Below the pieces are notes generated by a model. That model worked only from the letters and a program-made list of their open reading frames with translations. It was not told where the DNA came from and ran no database searches. From Actinokineospora iranica (lineage in GTDB: Bacteria > Actinomycetota > Actinomycetes > Mycobacteriales > Pseudonocardiaceae), in contig NZ_FMZZ01000007.1 in assembly GCF_900101685.1 (NCBI RefSeq), forward strand, positions 186,001-250,000: 64,000 nt of DNA, read 5' to 3'. A program made the translations under genes and the position numbers. Shown here piece after piece: positions 1 to 8,046 of this stretch. The stretch's first letter is position 1, and each line of letters begins with the position of its first letter.

Positions 1-417
1 ATCGACCTGCTCGATCCCCAGCCGGGGCAACGGGTCCTGGTCATCGGCGTGGTCAACTCCCTGCTGCACCACCTGCGCGGGCGCGGCATCGCCTATGTCG
101 CCTGCGACCTCAAGGGCGGCGTCACCGAATGGGGCGAGCCGGTCATCACCGACGCCGCGCGGGCCCTCGGCCGGTGCGACACGATCCTCGCCTCCGGCAT
201 GACCCTCGGCAACGGCACCCTGGACGCCCTGCTGGACCACGCCCGGTCCACCGGCAAGCCGCTGACCTTGTTCGCCCAGACCGGAAGCGCCGTCCTGCCC
301 TGGTTCGTCGGCTCCGGGGTGCGCGCCGTGGCCGCCGAGCCGTACCCGTTCTTCTGGCTCGACGGCGGCCCGACCACTGTCCACCACTACCTGGCGCCGC
401 CACTGGAGTCGGTGTGA
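1..417 (+). CDS. DUF364 (putative heavy-metal chelation) protein, 5' truncated by window
   Basis: Only the C-terminal 138 residues are present; the reading frame is open from base 1. The fold pattern fits the DUF364 family (PF04016, called a putative heavy-metal chelation domain): a hydrophobic strand RVLVIGVV, then a second half with TILASGMTLGNGTLDALL and a closing FVGSGVRAVAA segment. The family's biochemical role is not settled. The stop codon overlaps the start of the SbnA-like gene (GTGA), so the two are translationally coupled, and the whole downstream operon is consistent with metal or metallophore handling. I am confident of the family and unsure of the activity. Confidence 0.7.
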   Translation: MDLLDPQPGQRVLVIGVVNSLLHHLRGRGIAYVACDLKGGVTEWGEPVITDAARALGRCDTILASGMTLGNGTLDALLDHARSTGKPLTLFAQTGSAVLPWFVGSGVRAVAAEPYPFFWLDGGPTTVHHYLAPPLESV

Positions 418-1469
418 GAGCCAATCCGCAGCTTCTCGACCTTGTCGGCAAGACCCCGCTCGCGCGGATCACCACCCCGCTTCCGCACGCGCACAGCGGT
501 TTCTGGGCCAAGCTCGAATGCCTCGGCCCCGGCGGCATGAAGGCCCGCGCCGCGGTGTCGATGCTGCGCGCCGCCCGGTCCCGCGGCCTGCTCAAACCCG
601 GCGCCCCCGTGGTGGAGTCCACCAGCGGCACCCTCGGTCTCGGACTGGCCTTCGCCGGGCAGGCGCTGGGCCACCCCGTCGTGCTGATCGTGGACGACGA
701 ACTCGAACCGGCCATGCGCGCCCTGCTCACCGCCCACGGCGCCCGCCTGGAGATCGTCTCCCGTCCCCACCCCGATGGCGGCTGGCAACAGGCCCGCCTC
801 GACCGTCTGCGCGAGGTCCTGGAAACCCTGCCCGGCGCTTTCTGGCCCGACCAGTACAACAACCCGGACAACCCCGCGGGTTATGTCTCCCTGGCCCGCG
901 AACTGGTCGACCGCCTGGACCGGATCGATGTCCTGGTGTGCAGCGTCGGCACCGGCGGCCACAGCGCGGGCATCGTCACCGAGTTGCGCAGGCACTGGCC
1001 CCGCCTCCGTCTCATCGGGGTCGACACTGTGGGCTCCACCATTTTCGGCCAACCCGCCTTACCCCGGGTGATGCGTGGCTTGGGCAGCAGCATCTACCCC
1101 CGCAACGTCGCCTACCACCAGTTCGACGAGGTCCACTGGCTGGGCCCGGTCGAGGTGGTCGACGCCTGCCGCAGACTGGCCCGCGACTGCTCGGCAGGCG
1201 GCGGCTGGAGCACCGGAGCCGTGGCCCTGGTGGCGGCCTGGGCGGCCAGAGTGGACCCGGGAACCTCCGTCGTCACCATCTTCCCCGACGGCCCCCACCG
1301 CTACCTGGACACCATCTACGACGACGCTTTCTGCCGGGAGCGCGGCCTGCTCGGCAGCCCCAGCCCGCACCCCGTCGAGGTGGCCCACCCCACCGCCACC
1401 ACCGTGTCCGAATGGTCGCGCTGCCGCTCCGTCCCCGACCCCCTGGTAGCCGTAGGTGTCCCCGCATGA
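414..1469 (+). CDS. SbnA-like PLP-dependent cysteine synthase family protein
   Basis: About 351 residues, fold-type II PLP enzyme related to cysteine synthase, closest in style to SbnA-type diaminopropionate-precursor enzymes. The PLP lysine is K43 in GPGGMKARAA, the substrate loop is ESTSGTLGLG (in place of the usual SSGNTG) and the phosphate-binding loop is GTGGHSAG. Such enzymes join an activated serine (O-phospho- or O-acetylserine) to an amine nucleophile, giving building blocks for siderophores and aminocarboxylate chelators. The GTG start at 414 overlaps the previous stop, and the 3' end overlaps the next gene (ATGA at 1466). No SbnB-type dehydrogenase lies in the visible part of the operon, so the true substrate is open. 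Confidence 0.8.
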   Translation: MRANPQLLDLVGKTPLARITTPLPHAHSGFWAKLECLGPGGMKARAAVSMLRAARSRGLLKPGAPVVESTSGTLGLGLAFAGQALGHPVVLIVDDELEPAMRALLTAHGARLEIVSRPHPDGGWQQARLDRLREVLETLPGAFWPDQYNNPDNPAGYVSLARELVDRLDRIDVLVCSVGTGGHSAGIVTELRRHWPRLRLIGVDTVGSTIFGQPALPRVMRGLGSSIYPRNVAYHQFDEVHWLGPVEVVDACRRLARDCSAGGGWSTGAVALVAAWAARVDPGTSVVTIFPDGPHRYLDTIYDDAFCRERGLLGSPSPHPVEVAHPTATTVSEWSRCRSVPDPLVAVGVPA

Positions 1470-2482
1470 ACCTCGACTGGTCTGTGTCCGAACTGACCCT
1501 GCGCGAGCCTTTCCGAATCTCCCGCTCGGTGATGACCGCCCGAACGGCCGTGGAAGTCATCCTGACCCACAACGGGATCGAGGGTCGCGGTGAAGTGGTC
1601 ACCAGCGTCTACTATGGACTGAACGAGGAAAAGGTAGTAGCCCAGCTAGCCGACCTGAGGCCAACCCTGCCCGAAACCCCCGAAGCGCTGCTGGCCGCAC
1701 TTCCCGCCACCTCGTTGGCCCCCGGAGTCCGAGCCGCCGTAGACGCCGCCGCCCACGACCTCATCGCCCGCCACCGCGGCGTCCCCGTGCACACACTGCT
1801 TGGTCGTCCCGAGTGGACGGACGTGCCCACCGCGTACACCATCGGCATCACCACCCCAGAGCAAGCGACCCACACAGCCGCGACCCTGGTGGCACAGGGC
1901 TTTACCGTCCTCAAGGTCAAAGCAGGCACGGAAGACCCGGCCGACGACGTCCTCCGCCTCAAAGCCGTTCGCGCGGCAGCCCCAGACGCCCGAATCCTCC
2001 TGGACCCCAACGGCGCCTGGACCCCAGAACAGGCCGTCCGACTCTTGGACACCCTCGCCGACCTAGCCTTGGACGCGGTAGAGCAACCCATCCTCCCCGG
2101 CACCCCCGACCGCCTGGCCTGGGTAACCGAACGCTCCCCAATCCCCGTCATCGCCGACGAAGACGCGGCAACCCTCACCGACGTCCGCAACCTCGCGGGC
2201 GCGGTACACGGAATCAACATCAAACTAGCCAAATGCGGCGGCATCCAAGCAGCCAAAGAGATCATCGAAGCAGCCACAACAGCAAACCTCGACATCATGC
2301 TCGGCTGCCTGGTCGCCAGCTCATTGGGCATAGCCCCCGCAGTACACCTGACCGGCCACGCCCGCTGGGTAGACCTGGACGGCCACCTCCTCCTGGCCCA
2401 CGACCCCTGGACCGGCATCGACGGCAAAGACGGCGTCCTCCGCCTAACCGAAACCCCCGGCCTGGGAGTGACGCGACCGTGA
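1466..2482 (+). CDS. Enolase-superfamily dipeptide epimerase-like protein
   Basis: 338 residues of the muconate lactonizing/L-Ala-D/L-Glu epimerase branch of the enolase superfamily. The catalytic KxK motif is K150/K152 in VLKVKAG. Metal ligands are visible as D180 (LLDPNGAW), E206 (EQPI) and the acidic IADED segment, and the second catalytic lysine lies in NIKLAKCGG. Family members epimerise the alpha carbon of dipeptides or acylated amino acids. Within this operon it could set stereochemistry in an amino-acid-derived metabolite (inference). The start overlaps the previous stop by ATGA. Third codon positions carry more A than in most genes here, shared with the MFS gene downstream. Confidence 0.82.
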   Translation: MNLDWSVSELTLREPFRISRSVMTARTAVEVILTHNGIEGRGEVVTSVYYGLNEEKVVAQLADLRPTLPETPEALLAALPATSLAPGVRAAVDAAAHDLIARHRGVPVHTLLGRPEWTDVPTAYTIGITTPEQATHTAATLVAQGFTVLKVKAGTEDPADDVLRLKAVRAAAPDARILLDPNGAWTPEQAVRLLDTLADLALDAVEQPILPGTPDRLAWVTERSPIPVIADEDAATLTDVRNLAGAVHGINIKLAKCGGIQAAKEIIEAATTANLDIMLGCLVASSLGIAPAVHLTGHARWVDLDGHLLLAHDPWTGIDGKDGVLRLTETPGLGVTRP

Positions 2483-2583
2483 TCCGATCAGCCACGCCAA
2501 CCTCCCAGCCCACTCACCTGCCAACCGGCCAGCCCGCCCCCCACAAAGCCACACCCCCGTCAGGCCGCACCAACCCTGCCAGG

Positions 2584-2733
2584 TGCTCGATGGGGTGGAG
2601 TGGTTTCTTCGGGGGTGAAGGAAGATCCCTGAACTCGCCGTGGTCGTGGGGCCGAAGGCTCCCCACCCGTTTTTCCCGCGACGGGATCTTCCTTCGTAGG
2701 GGCCCCGAAGAAACCACTCCACCCCATCGAGCA
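2584..2733. repeat. 150-bp nested inverted-repeat element between operon genes
   Basis: The outer arms 2584-2614 and 2703-2733 are perfect 31-bp inverted repeats. After a small internal loop a second 13-bp pair follows (2617-2629 with 2683-2695), and a small inner hairpin sits at 2646-2666. The element could fold into one long hairpin in RNA or a cruciform in DNA. It fills most of the 289-bp gap between the epimerase and MFS genes, the only large gap in an otherwise overlapping operon. It may be a MITE-like insertion or a strong attenuator. The ends, TGCTCGATGGGG and CCCCATCGAGCA, resemble a short hairpin at 10154-10173. I see no gene in the gap. Confidence 0.85.
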
Positions 2734-2771
2734 GGCCACCAAACCCAGCCAGCCCCTAAGGGCGCGGCCAC

Positions 2772-3977
2772 ATGAAAACCTTCCCCCTCTCCGTACGCCT
2801 GCTCCTGATCAACCAGCTAGGCGTGAACACCGGCTTCTACATGCTCATCCCCTACCTGGCCACTCACCTCACCGACAACCTGGGCATGTCCGTAGCGGTG
2901 GTGGCAATCGTCCTAGGCGTGCGCAACCTCAGCCAGCAAGGCCTCTTCCTCATCGGCGGCGTAGCCGCGGACCGCTTGGGCGCCCGTAGAGTGATCATCG
3001 CAGGCTGCGGCCTACGCACCATCGGCTTCGGCCTGTTCGCGGTAGGAGAATCCCTCCCCCTTCTCCTAGCCGCGGCCGTCCTCAGCGGCGTGGCGGGCGC
3101 ACTGTTCAACCCGGCGGTCCGCGCCTACATCGCCGTCGAAGCCACTGAAGACCGCCGCGCCGAAGCGTTCGCCCTGTTCAACGTCTTCGCCCAAACCGGC
3201 GCACTGCTCGGCCCAGTTCTCGGCAGCGTTCTCCTACTCGTCAACTTCCGAGTATCCGCCATCGTCTCCGCCGGGATCTTCGCCGCGCTGACCATCGCCC
3301 AAGCGCTGGTCCTCCCAGCCAGAAAAACACCGCCAGCAGAAAAGTCAGCCGCAGCCGGAATCCGCGAATGCCTCACCAATCGCCGATTCCTGGCCTTCAC
3401 CGGCGCCCTGGCCGGAATGTTCGCCCTGCAAAACCAGCTCTACCTGGTTCTCCCAGTGGAAGCAGAGCGGGTGACCGGCTCGGCCAGCAGCGTGGCCGCC
3501 CTGTTCCTGGTGTCCACAGTGGCCACCCTGGTGTTCCAGGTCCGCATCACCCGCCGCTTCACCCGTATCCCCAGGGGAAGGGCGATCGCCCTCGGCATGG
3601 CGATCATGGGCGCGGGCTTCATCGCCCCCGCGCTCTCCCACCTCTGGGCCCCCAGCAACGCGATCATCGCCCTCCTGCCGGTCCTCACAGCCACCCTTTT
3701 CCTCGCATTCGGCCTCATGATCGCCCAACCGTTCGTCTACGAGCTGATCCCCGCATTCGGCTCGGAAGCAGTGGCGGGCACCTACTTCGGCGTCTTCTAC
3801 CTGGGCTCCGGCGCACTCGCCGCCCTGAGCACGGTGGTCATCGGCTGGGTGGGCGGAATCGGCTGGCTGGCGTCCCTGCTGTGCGCAGCCCTCGGCTTCG
3901 GCAGCGCGGCCGCGGTCGCCCTGCGGGAGCGGCGAGGCGTGCTGACCCCCGGAAAACCAGAGGCCGCCCTGGCATGA
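2772..3977 (+). CDS. MFS transporter, probable exporter
   Basis: 401 residues with about twelve hydrophobic segments spread evenly over the chain, in the major facilitator pattern. The cytoplasmic loop GGVAADRLGARR after TM2 matches the family's loop signature. Position between biosynthetic genes and an ABC importer suggests it exports the product of the operon, as CntE does for staphylopine (analogy, not proof). An AAGGG lies about 8 nt before the ATG. The 3' end overlaps the methyltransferase start (ATGA at 3974). Codon use is slightly A-richer at third positions than in the surrounding genes. Confidence 0.85.
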   Translation: MKTFPLSVRLLLINQLGVNTGFYMLIPYLATHLTDNLGMSVAVVAIVLGVRNLSQQGLFLIGGVAADRLGARRVIIAGCGLRTIGFGLFAVGESLPLLLAAAVLSGVAGALFNPAVRAYIAVEATEDRRAEAFALFNVFAQTGALLGPVLGSVLLLVNFRVSAIVSAGIFAALTIAQALVLPARKTPPAEKSAAAGIRECLTNRRFLAFTGALAGMFALQNQLYLVLPVEAERVTGSASSVAALFLVSTVATLVFQVRITRRFTRIPRGRAIALGMAIMGAGFIAPALSHLWAPSNAIIALLPVLTATLFLAFGLMIAQPFVYELIPAFGSEAVAGTYFGVFYLGSGALAALSTVVIGWVGGIGWLASLLCAALGFGSAAAVALRERRGVLTPGKPEAALA

Positions 3978-4765
3978 GCAACTTCCTCACCGACAACCCC
4001 GCCCTCTACGAGCAGCAGTTCCCCGACCCGGAGCACAAGGCGGCGCGGTTCGTCCACGACCTCATCACCCGTTTCGGCGGCGGCCGCCGCGTGCTCGACG
4101 TCGGCTGCGGCACCGGTCGCGACGCGGGGCACCTCGCCTCCCTCGGCTACACGGTCACCGGGCTCGACGCCGCCCAGTCCATGTTGGACTACGCCGCAGA
4201 ACGCCATCCCACGGTCGAGTTCGTCCGAGCCGACATGCGGGCCTTCGACCTCGGCCGCACGGTGGACGTGATCACCTGCCTGGACAGCGCCCTGCTGTAC
4301 TGCCACACCGACGCCGACCTCGACGCGTTCCTCGCCCGCTGCCGCCTGCATCTGGCGCCCGGCGGCCTGCTGATCGCCGAGATGCGCAACGGCGCGTTCT
4401 TCCTCGGCAACACCGAGTTGCTTGACGAGGTCCGCACCCGGACCGTGACCTGGGACGGCGTGCCCTACACCTCGCGCACCCGGCTCTGGATCGACCACGC
4501 CGCGCAGTTGCTGCGCCGCAGCCGGGTCTGGGAGTGGCCCAGTTGCCCGGCCCCGCTGGCGCAGACCTCCGCGTGGCGGCTGCTGTTCCCGCTGGAGCTG
4601 CGGCGCGTCCTGGACCAGGCGGGCTTCGACGTGCTCGCCCTGTTCGACGAGCCCGGCCCGCGTACCGACCGACCCTGGGCGCCCGACGCCCACCTGTCCG
4701 AGGCGCTGTCCGGCGACCGGCTCCACCTGGTCGCCCGCCTGCGCCCCGACCTAGAAGGACCCTGA
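3974..4765 (+). CDS. Class I SAM-dependent methyltransferase
   Basis: 263 residues. Motif I is VLDVGCGTGRDAG near residues 40-52, followed by TGLDAAQSML, the acidic end of strand 2, and VITCLDSALLY as motif IV. The N-terminal stretch ALYEQQFPDPEHKAAR is typical of small-molecule methyltransferases. The substrate cannot be read from the sequence. Translational coupling to the MFS gene and one base of separation from the binding-protein gene argue that it modifies the metabolite handled by this operon, which is inference. Confidence 0.82.
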   Translation: MSNFLTDNPALYEQQFPDPEHKAARFVHDLITRFGGGRRVLDVGCGTGRDAGHLASLGYTVTGLDAAQSMLDYAAERHPTVEFVRADMRAFDLGRTVDVITCLDSALLYCHTDADLDAFLARCRLHLAPGGLLIAEMRNGAFFLGNTELLDEVRTRTVTWDGVPYTSRTRLWIDHAAQLLRRSRVWEWPSCPAPLAQTSAWRLLFPLELRRVLDQAGFDVLALFDEPGPRTDRPWAPDAHLSEALSGDRLHLVARLRPDLEGP

Positions 4766-4766
4766 G

Positions 4767-6317
4767 ATGAGTAACCACCCGTTCCCCACCCTCGACCGCC
4801 GTGGCTTCCTCGGCCTGACCGCCGGGCTTTCCGTGGCCGCGCTGGCGGGCTGCGGCACCGGGGCGCCCGCGCCAGCAGCGGGCGCGCCGCGCGCGGGCGG
4901 GCGGCTGCGGGCCGCGTTCGCGGGCGGCGGCGCCAAGGAGGTGCTCGATCCGCACCTGGCCAACCTGTTCCTGGAGGCCGCCCGGTCCAAGGCGCTTTAC
5001 GACAAGCTCGCCGACTTCGGCGACGACGTGGCCCCACGCCCCCGGCTCGCCGAGAAGTGGGAGCCCAGCGCCGACCTCACCCGCTGGCGGATCACCCTGC
5101 GCGCCGCGGAGTTCCACGACGGCAGGCCGGTGCGCGCGCAGGACGTGCTGGCCAGCTACGCCCGCATCCTCGACCCCAAGCGCGCGTTCCGGGCCAAGGC
5201 GAGCCTGGGCCTGATCGACCTGCCCAACAGCCGCGCGATCGACGACCGCACCATCGAGTTCGCGCTCAAGCGGCCCTACGTCGAGTTCCCCAACGTCCTG
5301 GCGTCCTTCTCCGCCTACATCATTCCTGAGTCCACAGAGGACTTCACGAACCCGGTCGGGTCCGGTCCGTTCGCGTTCGTGTCGTTCCAGCCGGGCAAGT
5401 CGACCGTCCTCAAGCGCAACCCGCGCTACTGGGAGGGCGCCGCGCACCTGGACGAGCTGGAGTTCGTCATCGCCAACGAGGAGTCCGCGCGGGTCAACGC
5501 GCTGCTCGGCGGCCAGGTCGACTACGCCCACGACCTCGCCCCGGTCACCGCGCGCGGCCACCAGGGCAGCGACAAGCTCATGCTGGTGCGCTCGCCCAAC
5601 AGCGGCATCCAGGCGTTCGCGATGAAGGTCGACCGCCCGCCGTTCGACAACCGCGACCTGCGCGAGGCCATGTTCCTGCTCGCCGACCGGCAGCAGTTGG
5701 TCGACACGACCCTGTCCGGGGCGGGGCAGGTCGCCAACGACCTGTTCGGCAAGGGCTACCAGCACTACGCCGACGACATCCCGCAGCGGGTCCGCGACCT
5801 CGACCGGGCCAAGTGGCTGGTGAAGAAGGCGGGCGCGGAGGGCCTGAAGGTCAAGCTCGACACCTCCGAGGCGGCCAGCGGTTTCGTCGAGGCGGCCAGC
5901 GTGTTCGCCGACCAGGCCCGCGAGGCCGGGATCGAGATCGAGGTGGCCGTGGGCAACAAGGACACCTTCTGGGCCGACACGCTCAAGAACGGGTCCCTGT
6001 CGAGCTTCCGCTCCGGCGCGATGCCGATCGAGTCGCACTTCTCGCAGCGGCTGCTGTCGAAGTCCACGACCAACGTCACCAAGTGGGCCCGGCCGGAGTT
6101 CGACGCGCTCTACGACAAGGCCGTGTCCACCGCGGACGACGCGGCGCGCGGCGCGGTGTACCGGGACATGCAGCGCACGCTGCACGCCGAGGGCGGGTAC
6201 CTGATCTGGGGCTTCGCCGACTGGATCATCGGCACATCGCCCAAGGTCGGCGGCGTGGCGACCGCGCCCGCGAACACCCTGGACTGGGCCCGGTTCGACA
6301 AGGTCTGGCTGGCGTGA
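4767..6317 (+). CDS. ABC transporter substrate-binding lipoprotein, family 5 (nickel/opine/peptide type)
   Basis: 516 residues with a Tat-type signal (RRGFLGLTAG) followed by the lipobox LAGC, so it is likely exported folded and lipid-anchored. The mature part has the family 5 extracellular solute-binding pattern (DppA/OppA/NikA/CntA), with EKWEPSADLTRWRITLR and GSGPFAF as typical blocks. A Shine-Dalgarno GAAGGA precedes the ATG, and the gene begins one base after the methyltransferase stop. Ligands in this family are peptides, nickel chelates or opine metallophores. The neighbouring SbnA-like and DUF364 genes make a metal-chelate ligand the most attractive guess. Confidence 0.88.
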   Translation: MSNHPFPTLDRRGFLGLTAGLSVAALAGCGTGAPAPAAGAPRAGGRLRAAFAGGGAKEVLDPHLANLFLEAARSKALYDKLADFGDDVAPRPRLAEKWEPSADLTRWRITLRAAEFHDGRPVRAQDVLASYARILDPKRAFRAKASLGLIDLPNSRAIDDRTIEFALKRPYVEFPNVLASFSAYIIPESTEDFTNPVGSGPFAFVSFQPGKSTVLKRNPRYWEGAAHLDELEFVIANEESARVNALLGGQVDYAHDLAPVTARGHQGSDKLMLVRSPNSGIQAFAMKVDRPPFDNRDLREAMFLLADRQQLVDTTLSGAGQVANDLFGKGYQHYADDIPQRVRDLDRAKWLVKKAGAEGLKVKLDTSEAASGFVEAASVFADQAREAGIEIEVAVGNKDTFWADTLKNGSLSSFRSGAMPIESHFSQRLLSKSTTNVTKWARPEFDALYDKAVSTADDAARGAVYRDMQRTLHAEGGYLIWGFADWIIGTSPKVGGVATAPANTLDWARFDKVWLA

Positions 6318-7258
6318 CCCTGGGGCACTACGCGCTGCGGCGGCTGCTGCTCGGTGTCGTGCAGGTGGCGGCCGTCGCGACGCTGGTGTACCTGCTCGTC
6401 GCGGCGCTGCCCGGGGACGCGGCCGTCGCGCTGGCCGGGGACAACCCGGACCCGGAGCGCATCGAGCAGATCCGGGTGGCGATGGGCCTGGACCGGCCGG
6501 TGTGGGAGCGGTTCGCCGAGTGGCTGTGGGGGCTGACGCACGGGGACTTCGGCGTCTCGATCGTCTCCGGGCGACCGGTCGCCGACTTCCTCGCCGACGG
6601 CCTGGAGCCCACCCTGCTGCTGGCCGGGCTGACCATGTTGATGCTCGTGCCGGTGTCGGTGCTGCTCGGCGTCGCGTCGGCGCGCCGCGAGGGCGGGTGG
6701 CTGGACCGGGTGGTCACCACGACCGCGGTGGGGCTGCACGCGATCCCCGAGTTCACCCTGGCGATCGTGCTGATCGCGCTGTTCGGCGTGCAGCTGGCCT
6801 GGCTGCCGCCGACCGCGGTGGGCACCGACGGCGACCTGCTCGCCGAGCCGGCCGTGCTGGTGCTGCCGCTGATCGTGCTGCTCGCCCGGCCGATCTGCTC
6901 GATCAGCAGGCTGGTCCGCGCGGCGATGATCGACGCGGCGGCATCGGACTACGCTCGGCACGCGCGCAGGCTCGGGCTTTCCGCGCGCCGGGTCCGCTAC
7001 GCGCACGCGCTGCCCAACGCGGTCGCCCCCGCCGTGCAGCAGATGGCGCGCACGACGGACTGGCTGCTCGGCGGGGTGGTCGTGGTCGAGGCCGTGTTCG
7101 TCATCCCCGGCCTGGGCACGATCCTGGTCGACGCGGTGGCGGGCCGGGACCTGCCGGTCATCCAGGGCCTGGCCGTGCTGTTCGCGGTGACCACCGTCCT
7201 GGTGAACCTCGTCGCCGACGTGGTGGCGTTCCGACTCGCACCCCGGGCGGTGACGTGA
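6314..7258 (+). CDS. ABC transporter permease, DppB/NikB type
   Basis: 314 residues starting at a GTG that overlaps the binding-protein stop (GTGA). The N-terminal half has the family's first TM and the GDFGVSIVSGRPV segment. The C-terminal part carries the EAA-loop region DYARHARRLGLSARRV and the ending VVVVEAVFVIPGLGTILV typical of DppB/NikB permeases. It forms the membrane channel with the next permease. The coupled order binding protein, permease, permease, ATPase is the standard one for this importer class. Confidence 0.9.
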   Translation: MTLGHYALRRLLLGVVQVAAVATLVYLLVAALPGDAAVALAGDNPDPERIEQIRVAMGLDRPVWERFAEWLWGLTHGDFGVSIVSGRPVADFLADGLEPTLLLAGLTMLMLVPVSVLLGVASARREGGWLDRVVTTTAVGLHAIPEFTLAIVLIALFGVQLAWLPPTAVGTDGDLLAEPAVLVLPLIVLLARPICSISRLVRAAMIDAAASDYARHARRLGLSARRVRYAHALPNAVAPAVQQMARTTDWLLGGVVVVEAVFVIPGLGTILVDAVAGRDLPVIQGLAVLFAVTTVLVNLVADVVAFRLAPRAVT

Positions 7259-8046
7259 AAGCCGTGCTGCGCTACGGGATCGGCGGCCTGCTGGTCGCCG
7301 TTCCGCTCTTGCTCGCCGTGGCGGGCCCGCTGTTCGTGCCCGACGCGCTGACCCGGGGTGCCGCCTTCGGCGACACCGGCCCGCTCGGCACCGACTTCAT
7401 CGGCCGCGACGTGTGGCACCAGGTGCTGCTCGGCGGCCGGACGGTCGTGCTGGTCGCGATGCTGGCCACGGTGCTGTCGTACCTGGTCGGCGTGCCGATC
7501 GCGCTGCTCGCCGCGATGACCCGGCGGCGGTGGGTCGACGAGGTGCTGATGCGCCCGCTGGACGTGCTGCTCGCGGTGCCCTCGCTGCTGGTGCTCATCC
7601 TGCTGGCGAGCATCGCCCCGCGCGGGGTGCTCACCCTGGTGCTGATCGTGGCCCTGGTCAACGTGCCCGACGTGGCCAGGATCGCCCGCGCGGCGGCCCT
7701 GGAGATCGCCAGCCGCCCGGCGCTGGAGGCGATGCGGCTGCAGGGGGAGACCTGGTGGCGCACGGCGGTCGGCTACGTCGGCCGGTCCATGCTGCGCACC
7801 CTGGTCGCCGACCTCGGCATCCGGCTCACCGCCGCGCTCTACCTGGTGGCCTCGGCGAGCTTCCTCGGCGTCGGCGTGCCGCCGGACGCGAGCGACTGGG
7901 CGGTCATGGTCGACCGCAACCAGACCGGGCTGTTCCTGGCGCCGGAGGCCGTCATGGCGCCCGCGCTGCTGATCATCGCGTTGTCGGTCGGGGTGAACCT
8001 GGTGTTCGACCGGGCGCTGCGCGACCGGGGAAGGGCTTGGCTGTGA
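7255..8046 (+). CDS. ABC transporter permease, DppC/NikC type
   Basis: 263 residues, GTG start overlapping the previous stop. It has the DppC/NikC features: an extracytoplasmic LGTDFIGRDVWHQVLLGGR block after TM1, the EAA-loop LEAMRLQGETWWRT and the SFLGVGVPPDASDWAVMV segment before the last TM. It pairs with the preceding permease. The usual domain order and lengths are intact, so I see no reason to doubt function. Confidence 0.9.
   Translation: MKAVLRYGIGGLLVAVPLLLAVAGPLFVPDALTRGAAFGDTGPLGTDFIGRDVWHQVLLGGRTVVLVAMLATVLSYLVGVPIALLAAMTRRRWVDEVLMRPLDVLLAVPSLLVLILLASIAPRGVLTLVLIVALVNVPDVARIARAAALEIASRPALEAMRLQGETWWRTAVGYVGRSMLRTLVADLGIRLTAALYLVASASFLGVGVPPDASDWAVMVDRNQTGLFLAPEAVMAPALLIIALSVGVNLVFDRALRDRGRAWL

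Noticed and set aside
2514..2771. Small minus-strand frames across the gap before the MFS gene
   Set aside because: They are translations of the inverted-repeat element; the same peptides appear from both arms and no start signal is present.
4272..6185. Long open frame antisense to the methyltransferase and binding-protein genes
   Set aside because: Low-complexity Arg/Gly/Ala protein, no ribosome-binding site, and the plus strand encodes clear families. Such antisense frames are a by-product of high GC; the same applies to those opposite the ABC ATPase, the GGDEF-EAL protein, htpG, the SARP gene and ureC.
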